From the NCBI GenBank assembly GCA_026389695.1, contig JAPLHI010000108.1, forward strand, positions 1 through 27,424: a DNA stretch of 27,424 bases, in the 5' to 3' direction. The notes under the pieces are model-generated. The model ran no database searches. It worked only from the letters and a program-made list of their open reading frames with translations, and had not been told where the DNA came from. Source of the DNA: Chloroflexota bacterium (GTDB lineage: Bacteria; Chloroflexota; Dehalococcoidia; GIF9; UBA5629). The position numbers were made by a program, and so were the translations under genes. Shown piece by piece: positions 7,097-14,302 of the stretch (the stretch's first letter is position 1; each line of letters opens with the position of its first letter).

Positions 7097-9508
7097 TTGG
7101 AAGAGAATAATACCAGAGTAGGTGTCTTTATCTGCGATTGTGGCATGAATATTGCGGGCTCGGTTGACTGCGAAGCTGTAAAAGATGTTGCCGCCGGCAT
7201 CCCTGGAGTCGTGGTAGCCATGAGGAACAAGTATACATGCTCAGATCCCGGCCAGGAAGAAATTAAGAAACATATTCATGAACACAATCTTGACCGTGTT
7301 GTGGTAGCCTCATGTTCACCCAGAATGCACGAATCAACTTTTCGCAACTGCATAACTAAAGCAGGGATGAATCCCTATCTGCTGGAGATGGCAAATATAC
7401 GTGAGCATTGCAGCTGGGTCCATCTGCATGACAGGGAATCAGCCACCAGCAAAGCAGCAGATATAGTCAAAATAGCTGTTGCTAAAGCCCGATTGTTACA
7501 GCCTATTGAGGAAACCAGGATTCCCGTTACTGATGCCGCACTGGTAATCGGAGGCGGTGTGGCCGGTATACAGGCTGCGCTCGATCTGGCAGATGCGGGG
7601 CATAAGGCGTATTTAGTCGAAAGACAGCCGTCCATAGGTGGAGTAATGGCTCAACTGGATAAAACATTTCCAACCATGGACTGCTCGATATGTGTGCTCG
7701 GTCCCAAGATGATGGATGCAGGAAAACATTCGAATATTGAACTGATATCTTTCAGTGAAATAGTGAAGGTGAGCGGATATATAGGAAATTATACGGTTCT
7801 TGTTAATAAAAAGGCGCGCTACGTAAACGAACTGGATTGCAATTCCTGTGGTAAATGCGCGGAAGTTTGCCCTGTCATCGTTCCCGACGAGTTTCAGCAG
7901 GGCTTTTCTTCACGGAAAGCAGCTTTCATTCCATTTCCTCAGGCTGTACCACCATCTTATATTATCGACATGAAAAACTGCCTGGGTAATAATCCTGTCA
8001 GATGTAATAAATGTGTTGAAGTCTGCGAAAAGAAGTGTATCGACCTGAATATGGCGGATAAAGAGATCGAATTAAAGGTCGGCACAATTATTGTATGCAC
8101 CGGAATGGATGTTTACGACCCGACAATACTGGATGAATATGGTTATACGCGCTTTGAAAATGTGATCACGACCATGGAGTTTGAGAGGCTGATCTGTGGC
8201 GGAGGTCCCACCGAGGGACAGGTCTTAAGGCCGACCGACCGTAAGGTTCCCAAGCGAATAGGTTTCATACAGTGCGTTGGTTCACGAACGCACAACAGGG
8301 GGAATCCTTACTGTTCGAATGTCTGCTGTATGAACACCATTAAAGACAGCCTGCTGATCAAGGAGCACCAACCGGATACAGAAATATATGTTTTTTATAT
8401 GGACATCCGGGCTTACGGCAAGGGTTTCGAGGATCTATACAGGAGATCCAAAGAAGAGGGAGTTCATTATATACGCGGGTTTCCCGGGGAAGTAATGGAG
8501 GATCCTGGCACAGGGAATATAAAAGTGCGCGTGGAGAATACGACCACCTGTGTGATTGAGAACTATGAATTAGACCTGCTCGTCCTATCTGTGGGGTTAC
8601 AGCCAAGCGGTGATCTAAAAAAGCTGTGTAATCTCCTGAATATTTCATTGACCGCCGATGGTTTTTTAATGGAGGCGCATCCCAAGCTAAAACCGGTGGA
8701 CGCACCGACGCCGGGCATATTCTTTGCAGGTTCCGTTGAAGCTCCGAAAGATATCAAGGATAGCGTCACGCAGGCCAGCGCAGCTGTATCCCGCAGTTCA
8801 ATTATTTTGAATTTCGACGTGATTAAGGGAGATGCCGTTAAGGCGGTAGTCGATAATGAAAAATGCACTTCCTGCGGTGTATGCGCCAGGATTTGCCCTT
8901 ATAACGCCATAGAAGTCGATGTTAAAGCTAAAAGCGGAGCAAGAGTGATTGTTGCAGCATGCGCCGGTTGCGGCGCCTGTTCGGCAGAATGCCGCTTTGA
9001 CGCCATTGCTATTCAGCATTTTATGGACGACCAGATTTTGGCCCAGATCAGCTCTGCCCTGGCTAGAGAGCCACAGAATAAAATCATCAGCTTCCTGTGT
9101 AACTGGTGCAGCTATGCTGCGAGCGATGTCGCAGGCATTTCCAGGATGCAGTATCCGGCAAATAATCGTTTTATCAGAGTTATGTGCAGCGCACGTGTAC
9201 ATGAGAGGTTTATCTGGCATGCCTTCAAATTGGGAGCTCCCCTAGTTTTGTTATCGGGATGCCATATCGGGGACTGCCACTATATAACAGCAAACCACTC
9301 AACGCAGAAGAGGGCTGATAAGATATGGGATACTATGGAAAAGCTGGGGATCAAGCCTGAAAGGCTGCAATTGGAATGGATCAGTGCCGCTGAAGGGCCA
9401 CGCTTTGCTCAGATAATGCACGAACTTGAGAAAATCCGCAAGGCGGTTACCATGGACGAAATCGAATATACACGCAAGATTCTTACAGCTATGGACCATG
9501 CAAATTAG
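7097..9508 (+). CDS. hdrA: HdrA-like FAD iron-sulfur protein with C-terminal MvhD/FlpD domain
   Basis: HdrA is the flavin hub of heterodisulfide-reductase-type complexes, where bifurcation takes place in methanogens and relatives. This 803-residue copy is close to canonical: N-terminal CDCGMNIAG (C13, C15) and ASCSPRMHE (C73); FAD site GGGVAG at 152-157; the HdrA signature CSICVLGPKMMDAGKH from C196; ferredoxin motifs at C248 and C303; QCVGSRTH with C393; and two [4Fe-4S] motifs at C590 and C622. From residue 668 an MvhD domain is fused, with all its cysteines: CNWC (668, 671), C697, C722 and C727. The start is TTG preceded by AAGGAGAAGG. The fused MvhD removes the need for a separate donor subunit, so the free MvhD-like gene upstream may have another job. 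Confidence 0.95.
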   Translation: MEENNTRVGVFICDCGMNIAGSVDCEAVKDVAAGIPGVVVAMRNKYTCSDPGQEEIKKHIHEHNLDRVVVASCSPRMHESTFRNCITKAGMNPYLLEMANIREHCSWVHLHDRESATSKAADIVKIAVAKARLLQPIEETRIPVTDAALVIGGGVAGIQAALDLADAGHKAYLVERQPSIGGVMAQLDKTFPTMDCSICVLGPKMMDAGKHSNIELISFSEIVKVSGYIGNYTVLVNKKARYVNELDCNSCGKCAEVCPVIVPDEFQQGFSSRKAAFIPFPQAVPPSYIIDMKNCLGNNPVRCNKCVEVCEKKCIDLNMADKEIELKVGTIIVCTGMDVYDPTILDEYGYTRFENVITTMEFERLICGGGPTEGQVLRPTDRKVPKRIGFIQCVGSRTHNRGNPYCSNVCCMNTIKDSLLIKEHQPDTEIYVFYMDIRAYGKGFEDLYRRSKEEGVHYIRGFPGEVMEDPGTGNIKVRVENTTTCVIENYELDLLVLSVGLQPSGDLKKLCNLLNISLTADGFLMEAHPKLKPVDAPTPGIFFAGSVEAPKDIKDSVTQASAAVSRSSIILNFDVIKGDAVKAVVDNEKCTSCGVCARICPYNAIEVDVKAKSGARVIVAACAGCGACSAECRFDAIAIQHFMDDQILAQISSALAREPQNKIISFLCNWCSYAASDVAGISRMQYPANNRFIRVMCSARVHERFIWHAFKLGAPLVLLSGCHIGDCHYITANHSTQKRADKIWDTMEKLGIKPERLQLEWISAAEGPRFAQIMHELEKIRKAVTMDEIEYTRKILTAMDHAN

Positions 9509-9525
9509 AATGAAAGGATAATAAC

Positions 9526-9660
9526 TTGTCCAAAGAGCTTTTTAAATGCCTTCGTTGCGGCAATACTTACGAAATGGAATCGGACACAAAACAGGAAGTC
9601 AGAGAAAGAGTCTGCCCTAAATGTAAATCTAATAGCGTCCGTAGAATAAAGCCACAATAA
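9526..9660 (+). CDS. 44-residue zinc-ribbon protein at the end of the Kor-Hdr operon
   Basis: This is a small gene that is easily missed. The protein has two CxxC pairs, C8-C11 (KCLRCG) and C30-C33 (VCPKCK), separated by 18 residues, which is a typical zinc-ribbon or rubredoxin-like knuckle. The start is TTG with AAAGGA about seven bases upstream, matching the start-codon habit of its operon partners. It begins 17 bases after hdrA. The charged linker and basic tail (SVRRIKPQ) would fit a metal-binding or nucleic-acid-contacting ribbon. A rubredoxin-like iron site is also possible, since both use paired CxxC. Function is not known. The operon position suggests a role in assembly, regulation or electron transfer of the complex. 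Confidence 0.7.
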   Translation: MSKELFKCLRCGNTYEMESDTKQEVRERVCPKCKSNSVRRIKPQ

Positions 9661-9668
9661 TAAGGCAA

Positions 9669-11129
9669 CTATCCTGCAGATTTCTTAATTGGTCCGGCCC
9701 GGTGTGACTTCAACCATTCCTGATACCAGATATATTTACTCATGGCAACGGCAGCCCGTGGGATTGAGAAAAAAACGGTAAATCCGACTTTTGAGAGTTT
9801 ATCATAGGATTCCAAGGCGAGCTTTTTAGTGTGATTGGCAGAAAATGAATGCAGGATAACGGCTATAGGTTTATCTACTTTATCTTTCAATTGAATTACT
9901 GAATAGATATATACACCGGTTAAAAACTCTTTATCGGCAGCGGATATCAGGCCGAAATGGTCATAAGCTACCTGTATTACCAAAAAATCTACATTATCAG
10001 AAGCCTCAATTGCTTTTACAGTTAAAAGAAATTTTTCAGGCCCTTCGAAGTTGTTGACGTCCACCGGATTTTTAAAAATACGGCCGGCTTCTGAACCCTG
10101 GATACCCAATAATCCCTGGCGCACTTTTAAAGATAATCTTGGTAGCTCCAGCCCCGCATTTATAAACTCGTCTGCCGCTATGACACTGGCGCCCCCGCCT
10201 ATACCAATTACCGCTGCATTTCTGCCAGCCGGCGCAGGCATATTCAGGAAAGCGGCAGTGACATCAACCATCTCTTCGATGCTGTGTACCTGTATCGCTC
10301 CAGACTGCCTTAGAAGCCCCTCCCAGATTTTGCTGGAACCGGCCATGGCGGTAGTATGCGATGCCGCGACCTCTGCCCCCACATCAGAATTGCCAACTTT
10401 GAAAATTATCACGGGCTTAACTTTTGTGGCTGCCTTCAGCGCTTTCAGGAAGCGGGGACCGTCACGGACACCTTCGATATAGGCAGTGATTATTTTTGTA
10501 TCAGGATCATCTATTAAATACTCAAGGAAGTCCGATTCGTTCAGGTCAGCGCCGTTCCCCATGCTGATTACCTTGCTGAAATAAATGCCCCTTGAATTTC
10601 CTTCATGAATACAGTGTGCAGCATTTCCACCGCTCTGGGAAACCATCCCTACCGTGCCACTCTGCCTGGATATATCCGGATTGAAGGTCATACCTCCCGA
10701 AGGGCAGTAAATGCCCAGGCAATTGGGACCAATAATCCTGATGCCTCCCCTGCGGGCGATTTTGATTATCTCTTTCTGTAGTTTTTCTCCCTCGCCGCTT
10801 TCTATCTCACTGAAACCGGAAGTAAAAAAGTGAATTGCCTTCACCCCCTTAGTTGCAGCATCTTCTACCAGCTGAGGTGTATACTGGGCAGGGATAGCCG
10901 ATATTACATAATCTACCTGACCCGGGATTTCTTTAAGGTTCTTATATATTTTTAAGCCAAGTACTTCTCCTCCACCAGGACTGACAGGGTAAATCTTGCC
11001 CTTATACCCGAATGCCAGCAATCCCTCTAAGAACTTAAGTCCGGCATTAAACTTGTTGGCGGTCTCGGAGGCGCCAGCGATAGCAATGGATTGGGGATGA
11101 AATAGAAAATCCAGACTCAAATTATGCAT
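9669..11129 (-). CDS. Acyl-CoA synthetase (ADP/NDP-forming) alpha subunit, without ATP-grasp domain
   Basis: This family converts acyl-CoA, ADP and phosphate into acid, CoA and ATP, conserving energy at the end of 2-oxoacid or aromatic breakdown. The 486 residues hold the CoA-binding Rossmann domain (SIAIAGASE near 14-22), the succinyl-CoA-ligase-like domains (IIGPNCLGIYCP; GMVSQSGGNA) and the catalytic histidine H258 in AASHTTAMAG, which takes the phosphate. The ATP-grasp beta domain is absent, so a beta subunit must come from elsewhere, and none is in the window. The ATG follows AAGGAT. The gene converges on the Kor-Hdr operon, ending eight bases from its last gene. It could use the acyl-CoA made by Kor, but that is inference. 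A CoA-transferase-like or regulatory paralogue is the alternative. Confidence 0.85.
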   Translation of the reverse strand: MHNLSLDFLFHPQSIAIAGASETANKFNAGLKFLEGLLAFGYKGKIYPVSPGGGEVLGLKIYKNLKEIPGQVDYVISAIPAQYTPQLVEDAATKGVKAIHFFTSGFSEIESGEGEKLQKEIIKIARRGGIRIIGPNCLGIYCPSGGMTFNPDISRQSGTVGMVSQSGGNAAHCIHEGNSRGIYFSKVISMGNGADLNESDFLEYLIDDPDTKIITAYIEGVRDGPRFLKALKAATKVKPVIIFKVGNSDVGAEVAASHTTAMAGSSKIWEGLLRQSGAIQVHSIEEMVDVTAAFLNMPAPAGRNAAVIGIGGGASVIAADEFINAGLELPRLSLKVRQGLLGIQGSEAGRIFKNPVDVNNFEGPEKFLLTVKAIEASDNVDFLVIQVAYDHFGLISAADKEFLTGVYIYSVIQLKDKVDKPIAVILHSFSANHTKKLALESYDKLSKVGFTVFFSIPRAAVAMSKYIWYQEWLKSHRAGPIKKSAG

Positions 11130-11287
11130 ATTGATCCTTTTCTACATTTATTCATACCGGGACTGGAACCGAAAGCGGATTGATTAGGCCGTCAATTATC
11201 AGTATTTTGTTTAATAGTATAACATGAATATAGATTATAACCCGGGCTACCCGGTTGACTCACTTTTTATGGTAGCTGGGGCTATTT

Positions 11288-11316
11288 TTGCCAAGAAGCC
11301 TGTGTTAGTGTATACT
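11288..11316 (+). promoter_or_regulatory. Predicted sigma70-type promoter of the DEAD-box helicase gene
   Basis: TTGCCA (11288-11293) and TATACT (11311-11316) are separated by 17 bases, and each box matches the consensus at five of six positions. Transcription would start near 11323, giving a leader of about 100 bases before the ATG at 11426. The rest of the 11130-11425 intergenic stretch holds AT-rich TATAAT- and TATACT-like boxes on the - strand that could serve the divergent acyl-CoA synthetase gene, but no convincing -35 partner was found for them. Confidence 0.5.
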
Positions 11317-11425
11317 ACATAAAGTTCAAGTTAAGGTTATTACAAGCTTCTTATAATCCTTCCAGATTTATTTCAAGTATTGGATGGCCCGAAACCTGGC
11401 TAATATTTGTAAAAGAGGTCATCCA

Positions 11426-12574
11426 ATGAGTTTTGAGAACTTTAATCTCCATCCCAGCATTGTGGCTGGCGTACGGGCGCTTGGCTATACGACGCCTACC
11501 CCTATCCAAGTGCAATCTATCCCACCCATCATGCAAGGCCGTGATATCATAGGCCTGGCACAGACTGGGACGGGCAAGACTGCCGCTTTCGTACTGCCGG
11601 TACTGCAGCACCTGTTGCAGCTCCCGAGAGGCCGGATTGGCGCTGCCATAATCTCACCCACGCGTGAGTTGGCGGAACAAACCTGCGAGGCCATTGACGA
11701 ATTAGGGAAAAAAACCGGTCTGCGCAGCATTGCCGTTTACGGTGGTGTGGGCATGGATCAGCAGATACGGAGGCTCCGCAGTGGAGTTGAAATAGTAGTT
11801 GCCTGCCCGGGCCGCCTGCTCGATCATCTATGGAAAGGCACAATCAACTTATCAAACCTGGAAGTACTTGTTATCGACGAGGCTGACCGCATGTTTGATA
11901 TGGGCTTTTTGCCTGATATAAAGAATATTTTGAAGTGCCTGATAAAGCCGAGGCAAACACTCCTTTTTTCGGCCACCATGCCTAACGATATCAGGCGGCT
12001 TGTGCAGGATACCCTGCATAACCCGGTCACTGTGCAAATCGGCCGATCAGCGCCAGCAGCCACAGTTTCGCATGCCTTATACCCGGTTAAACAACATCTT
12101 AAAACTGCGCTGCTAATAGAGCTATTACACCGTCATGAGACGGAGTCCGTGCTTGTCTTCACGCGTACCAAGCATCGTGCTGAGAAGGTTGCCCAGCAAC
12201 TGAAAAAGGCGCGTTTTAGAGCCACTTCACTACACGGCAATTTGACTCAGGGCAGGCGTCAGGCAGCGCTTGATGACTTCCGGACAGGCTCGGTTAAGAT
12301 CCTGGTGGCTACCGACATTGCTGCCAGAGGCATTGATGTTTTAAGTATTTCCCACGTAATAAATTACGATATGCCTGAGAGCACGGATGCATATACCCAC
12401 CGCATCGGCCGCACGGGACGGGTAGATAAGAAGGGTGATGCACTAACATTCGTGACAAGTGCGGACTCAGCCCTGGTGCAGGACATCGAGCACATTCTCA
12501 AGGCGACAATAGAACGCCGGACTTTGAAGGGCTTTGATTACGCAGTAGCGGCGCCAGTCAAACTATACGCTTAG
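11426..12574 (+). CDS. DEAD-box ATP-dependent RNA helicase (RhlE-like, short)
   Basis: This cytoplasmic enzyme unwinds RNA duplexes using ATP, usually in ribosome assembly, RNA decay or cold adaptation. All core motifs are visible in 382 residues: Q motif (GYTTPTPIQ), Walker A AQTGTGKT with K51, PTRELAEQ, CPGRLLDH, DEAD at 151-154, SAT at 182-184, LVFTRTK, ATDIAARGIDV and HRIGRTGR from 325. The protein ends about 50 residues after motif VI with no long basic tail, so it is a minimal helicase. An in-frame ATG exists at 11384, but the start at 11426 is preferred because AGAGGT lies seven bases upstream and MSFENFNLHP matches the family N-terminus. It appears to be a single-gene unit with its own promoter. 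Confidence 0.95.
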   Translation: MSFENFNLHPSIVAGVRALGYTTPTPIQVQSIPPIMQGRDIIGLAQTGTGKTAAFVLPVLQHLLQLPRGRIGAAIISPTRELAEQTCEAIDELGKKTGLRSIAVYGGVGMDQQIRRLRSGVEIVVACPGRLLDHLWKGTINLSNLEVLVIDEADRMFDMGFLPDIKNILKCLIKPRQTLLFSATMPNDIRRLVQDTLHNPVTVQIGRSAPAATVSHALYPVKQHLKTALLIELLHRHETESVLVFTRTKHRAEKVAQQLKKARFRATSLHGNLTQGRRQAALDDFRTGSVKILVATDIAARGIDVLSISHVINYDMPESTDAYTHRIGRTGRVDKKGDALTFVTSADSALVQDIEHILKATIERRTLKGFDYAVAAPVKLYA

Positions 12575-12604
12575 CTTCCCCAGGCTTACAATCTCAATAA
12601 TACA

Positions 12605-12632
12605 TTGACAATTAAATGTGATATTGTGTACT
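12605..12632 (+). promoter_or_regulatory. Predicted promoter of the 161-residue protein gene
   Basis: A perfect TTGACA (12605-12610) is followed after 16 bases by TGTACT (12627-12632), four of six matches to the -10 consensus. The leader to the ATG at 12747 would be a little over 100 bases, AT-rich, and ends in a strong ribosome-binding site (AGGTGGAGG). Confidence 0.42.
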
Positions 12633-12746
12633 TTTTACTATATTTCTGAAAGGACTTGATACTAAATTCACTGTAATATAGTTATTTCTACTTGGCTTGT
12701 CCAGATGAAAAAAATATATTAATTTAAAAGGTGGAGGTAAGTCGTA

Positions 12747-13232
12747 ATGGAAAAGCTGTATGAACAATCAGAAACGGGTTGCTGCCCCAAGTTTAATCCG
12801 GAACCGTGGGATGAGAAGGAAATCACGTTTCAGGACAAACTGTTTATTAAAGATCACGTTAAAAGTTTCTTGCACATACCTCTGAATTTTGGGAAAGTGA
12901 TTATCAAGAACATGGAGATGATTAAACAGGCTGATGCCCTTGTAGCTGAACCACTTATGCTTTCCGATGAAGCATCTCCATGGGGTGCCGATATCTATAT
13001 TGCAGTGAGTAAGGAAGTGCCAGGAACTAAAATGGAAAGAATATTGGGTAACTATCTTTCCAAGGTGTTTGAAGGACCGTACCGTAACGCCGGAAAATGG
13101 GCCGAAGAAATGAATGATTTCGTAAAATCAAAGGGTAAAAAACCAGAAAAAACATATTTTTTCTACACAACATGCCCCAGGTGTGCTAAGTATTATGGGA
13201 AAAATTATACTGTGATCCTGGTTAAAGTTTGA
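12747..13232 (+). CDS. Conserved uncharacterised protein with N-terminal CC and C-terminal CxxC motifs
   Basis: This 161-residue soluble protein carries paired cysteines near the N-terminus (GCCPKFNPEPWDE, C12-C13) and a CxxC close to the C-terminus (TTCPRCAKYYGKNY). Between them are SFLHIPLNFGKV and a conserved-looking SPWGADIYIAVSKEVPG stretch. From memory, proteins with this GCCPxFxPxPW...TCPxCAKxYGxNY pattern form a widespread family in anaerobes and Bacteroidetes, annotated hypothetical or hydrolase without proof. The four cysteines could bind a metal or form a redox pair. It has no signal peptide or membrane segment. A very good ribosome-binding site (AGGTGGAGG) and its own promoter suggest decent expression. 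The neighbours do not define its role. Confidence 0.8.
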   Translation: MEKLYEQSETGCCPKFNPEPWDEKEITFQDKLFIKDHVKSFLHIPLNFGKVIIKNMEMIKQADALVAEPLMLSDEASPWGADIYIAVSKEVPGTKMERILGNYLSKVFEGPYRNAGKWAEEMNDFVKSKGKKPEKTYFFYTTCPRCAKYYGKNYTVILVKV

Positions 13233-13294
13233 GCAGAGATACATATTCTGGCATTGAAAACACTTAAGTGAGATAAGAACTATCTTTATACTTA

Positions 13295-13818
13295 TCAAAA
13301 AGCAACGGCGCCAATAACTGACGCCAAGCGATCCGGGTGATCTGAGCCGATAAGGTATTTCTTCCCGCCAGCAGTTGATATCTTCAAACCGCGGTCACCT
13401 TTAAGGAAAGAAGCCTGCATATCACGATTGAAACGTATTCCGTACCCTCCAAAATCTCTGATGGGAGCAAAAGTATGTACCGCCCCGCGGTTATCTCAGC
13501 GGTTTTGAGATGGAGCAATTGAATGCCCAGTATGCCCATTTTAACAGTTACAGTATCTCTTGTAACCAGTGTGCGAAAACCGCCATATATCAGTGCCAAT
13601 CCCAATCCAGTAAATATCATCAGGATTGATAACCAGGCCATTTCGGACCAGGATATGACAGCTACAATAAACAAAACCACAGGTATTAACAAGGCCAGCA
13701 TACCCACGTAAGCAGGATTTTGAGATTCCCAGTAAGCCAGAGGCTGTCCAGATTGCCTTATTCTGGATATCTCAGCCTTAATTTGGCTGGTATCTTCTAT
13801 AATCAGCTTTTTTTTCAT
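13295..13818 (-). pseudogene. PH-like-domain membrane protein, frameshifted near 13483-13486
   Basis: The N-terminal part from the ATG at 13818 has about 35 soluble residues, two membrane helices (about 36-58 and 61-79) and the beginning of a bacterial PH-like (bPH) domain (TRDTVTVKMGILGIQLLHLK). Reading then derails. In another frame the expected continuation is perfect (FAPIRDFGGYGIRF, then GLKISTAGGKKYLIGS), ending at a stop at 13295. The switch is at a run of four Gs on the coding strand (CCCC at 13483-13486). Adding one base makes 525 bases, or 174 residues plus stop, which is a good sign of a single-base loss. It could be an assembly error or a real mutation. The gene overlaps the upstream membrane-protein gene by 41 bases. 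Function is unknown. Confidence 0.75.
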
Positions 13819-14152
13819 AATGCCGGTAAGGTCTGAGAAGTTCCAACACAACAGCAAGTGCCGTAGCGAATCCGGCTACGGGTATGACAGTTGTCCAGGG
13901 GAATAAAAATATATAATTCGATGATGTCAGCATATTAAGATAGGCAATCTGTATAGTGCAAACAGCACCAACCGTAATCTCGTCGAAAAGAGATATATAG
14001 TTAAAGGTTTTACGTGTTTCCTGTCGTACCCACATCTCATCCAGTACAATCGAAAGAGTAATATACATTAGTGACATCGCCATTAAGATGGCTGAGCCCA
14101 TCCATGGTGATCCATACCCGTTAGGCTGACCGTTATAACAATAAGTTGTCAA
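13778..14152 (-). CDS. Small multi-pass membrane protein of unknown function
   Basis: The product is up to 124 residues with about three hydrophobic helices: AILMAMSLMYITLSIVL, a middle one around EITVGAVCTIQIAYLNML, and a third through FPWTTVIPVAGFATALAVVL. The tail is charged (RPYRHYEKKADYRRYQPN). No family is recognised. The start is uncertain: TTG at 14152 gives the longest form, while ATG at 14101 (MGSAILMAMS) has GGA seven bases upstream and may be the true start. It overlaps the downstream PH-like membrane-protein gene by 41 bases in a different frame, so the two are probably co-translated and may act together in the membrane. Confidence 0.6.
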   Translation of the reverse strand: MTTYCYNGQPNGYGSPWMGSAILMAMSLMYITLSIVLDEMWVRQETRKTFNYISLFDEITVGAVCTIQIAYLNMLTSSNYIFLFPWTTVIPVAGFATALAVVLELLRPYRHYEKKADYRRYQPN

Positions 14153-14193
14153 ATGAATTTACAGGCCAGTCATATAAAATCGACCGTGGTTTG

Positions 14194-14221
14194 TTGACAC
14201 GATCCGACAGACATGTAAAAT
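14194..14221 (+). promoter_or_regulatory. Predicted promoter of the phytoene-desaturase-type flavoprotein gene
   Basis: A perfect TTGACA (14194-14199) and TAAAAT (14216-14221, five of six) are spaced by 16 bases. The start codon at 14303 lies about 75 bases past the predicted transcription start and has the strong ribosome-binding site AAGGAGGGG. Confidence 0.5.
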
Positions 14222-14302
14222 AAGTAAGGAAGGTAAGATGGTACATTGGGTGGATAAATCCTTAAATCTGATATAAATTTCGAGTCATCTAAGGAGGGGA
14301 AA

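Noticed and set aside
8358..9220. Long - strand reading frames inside hdrA
   Set aside because: They lie opposite a strongly conserved gene, show no family features and have no start signals.
11384..11425. Upstream in-frame ATG of the DEAD-box helicase adding 14 residues
   Set aside because: The extension does not match the family and has no ribosome-binding site; the ATG at 11426 has AGAGGT at the right distance.
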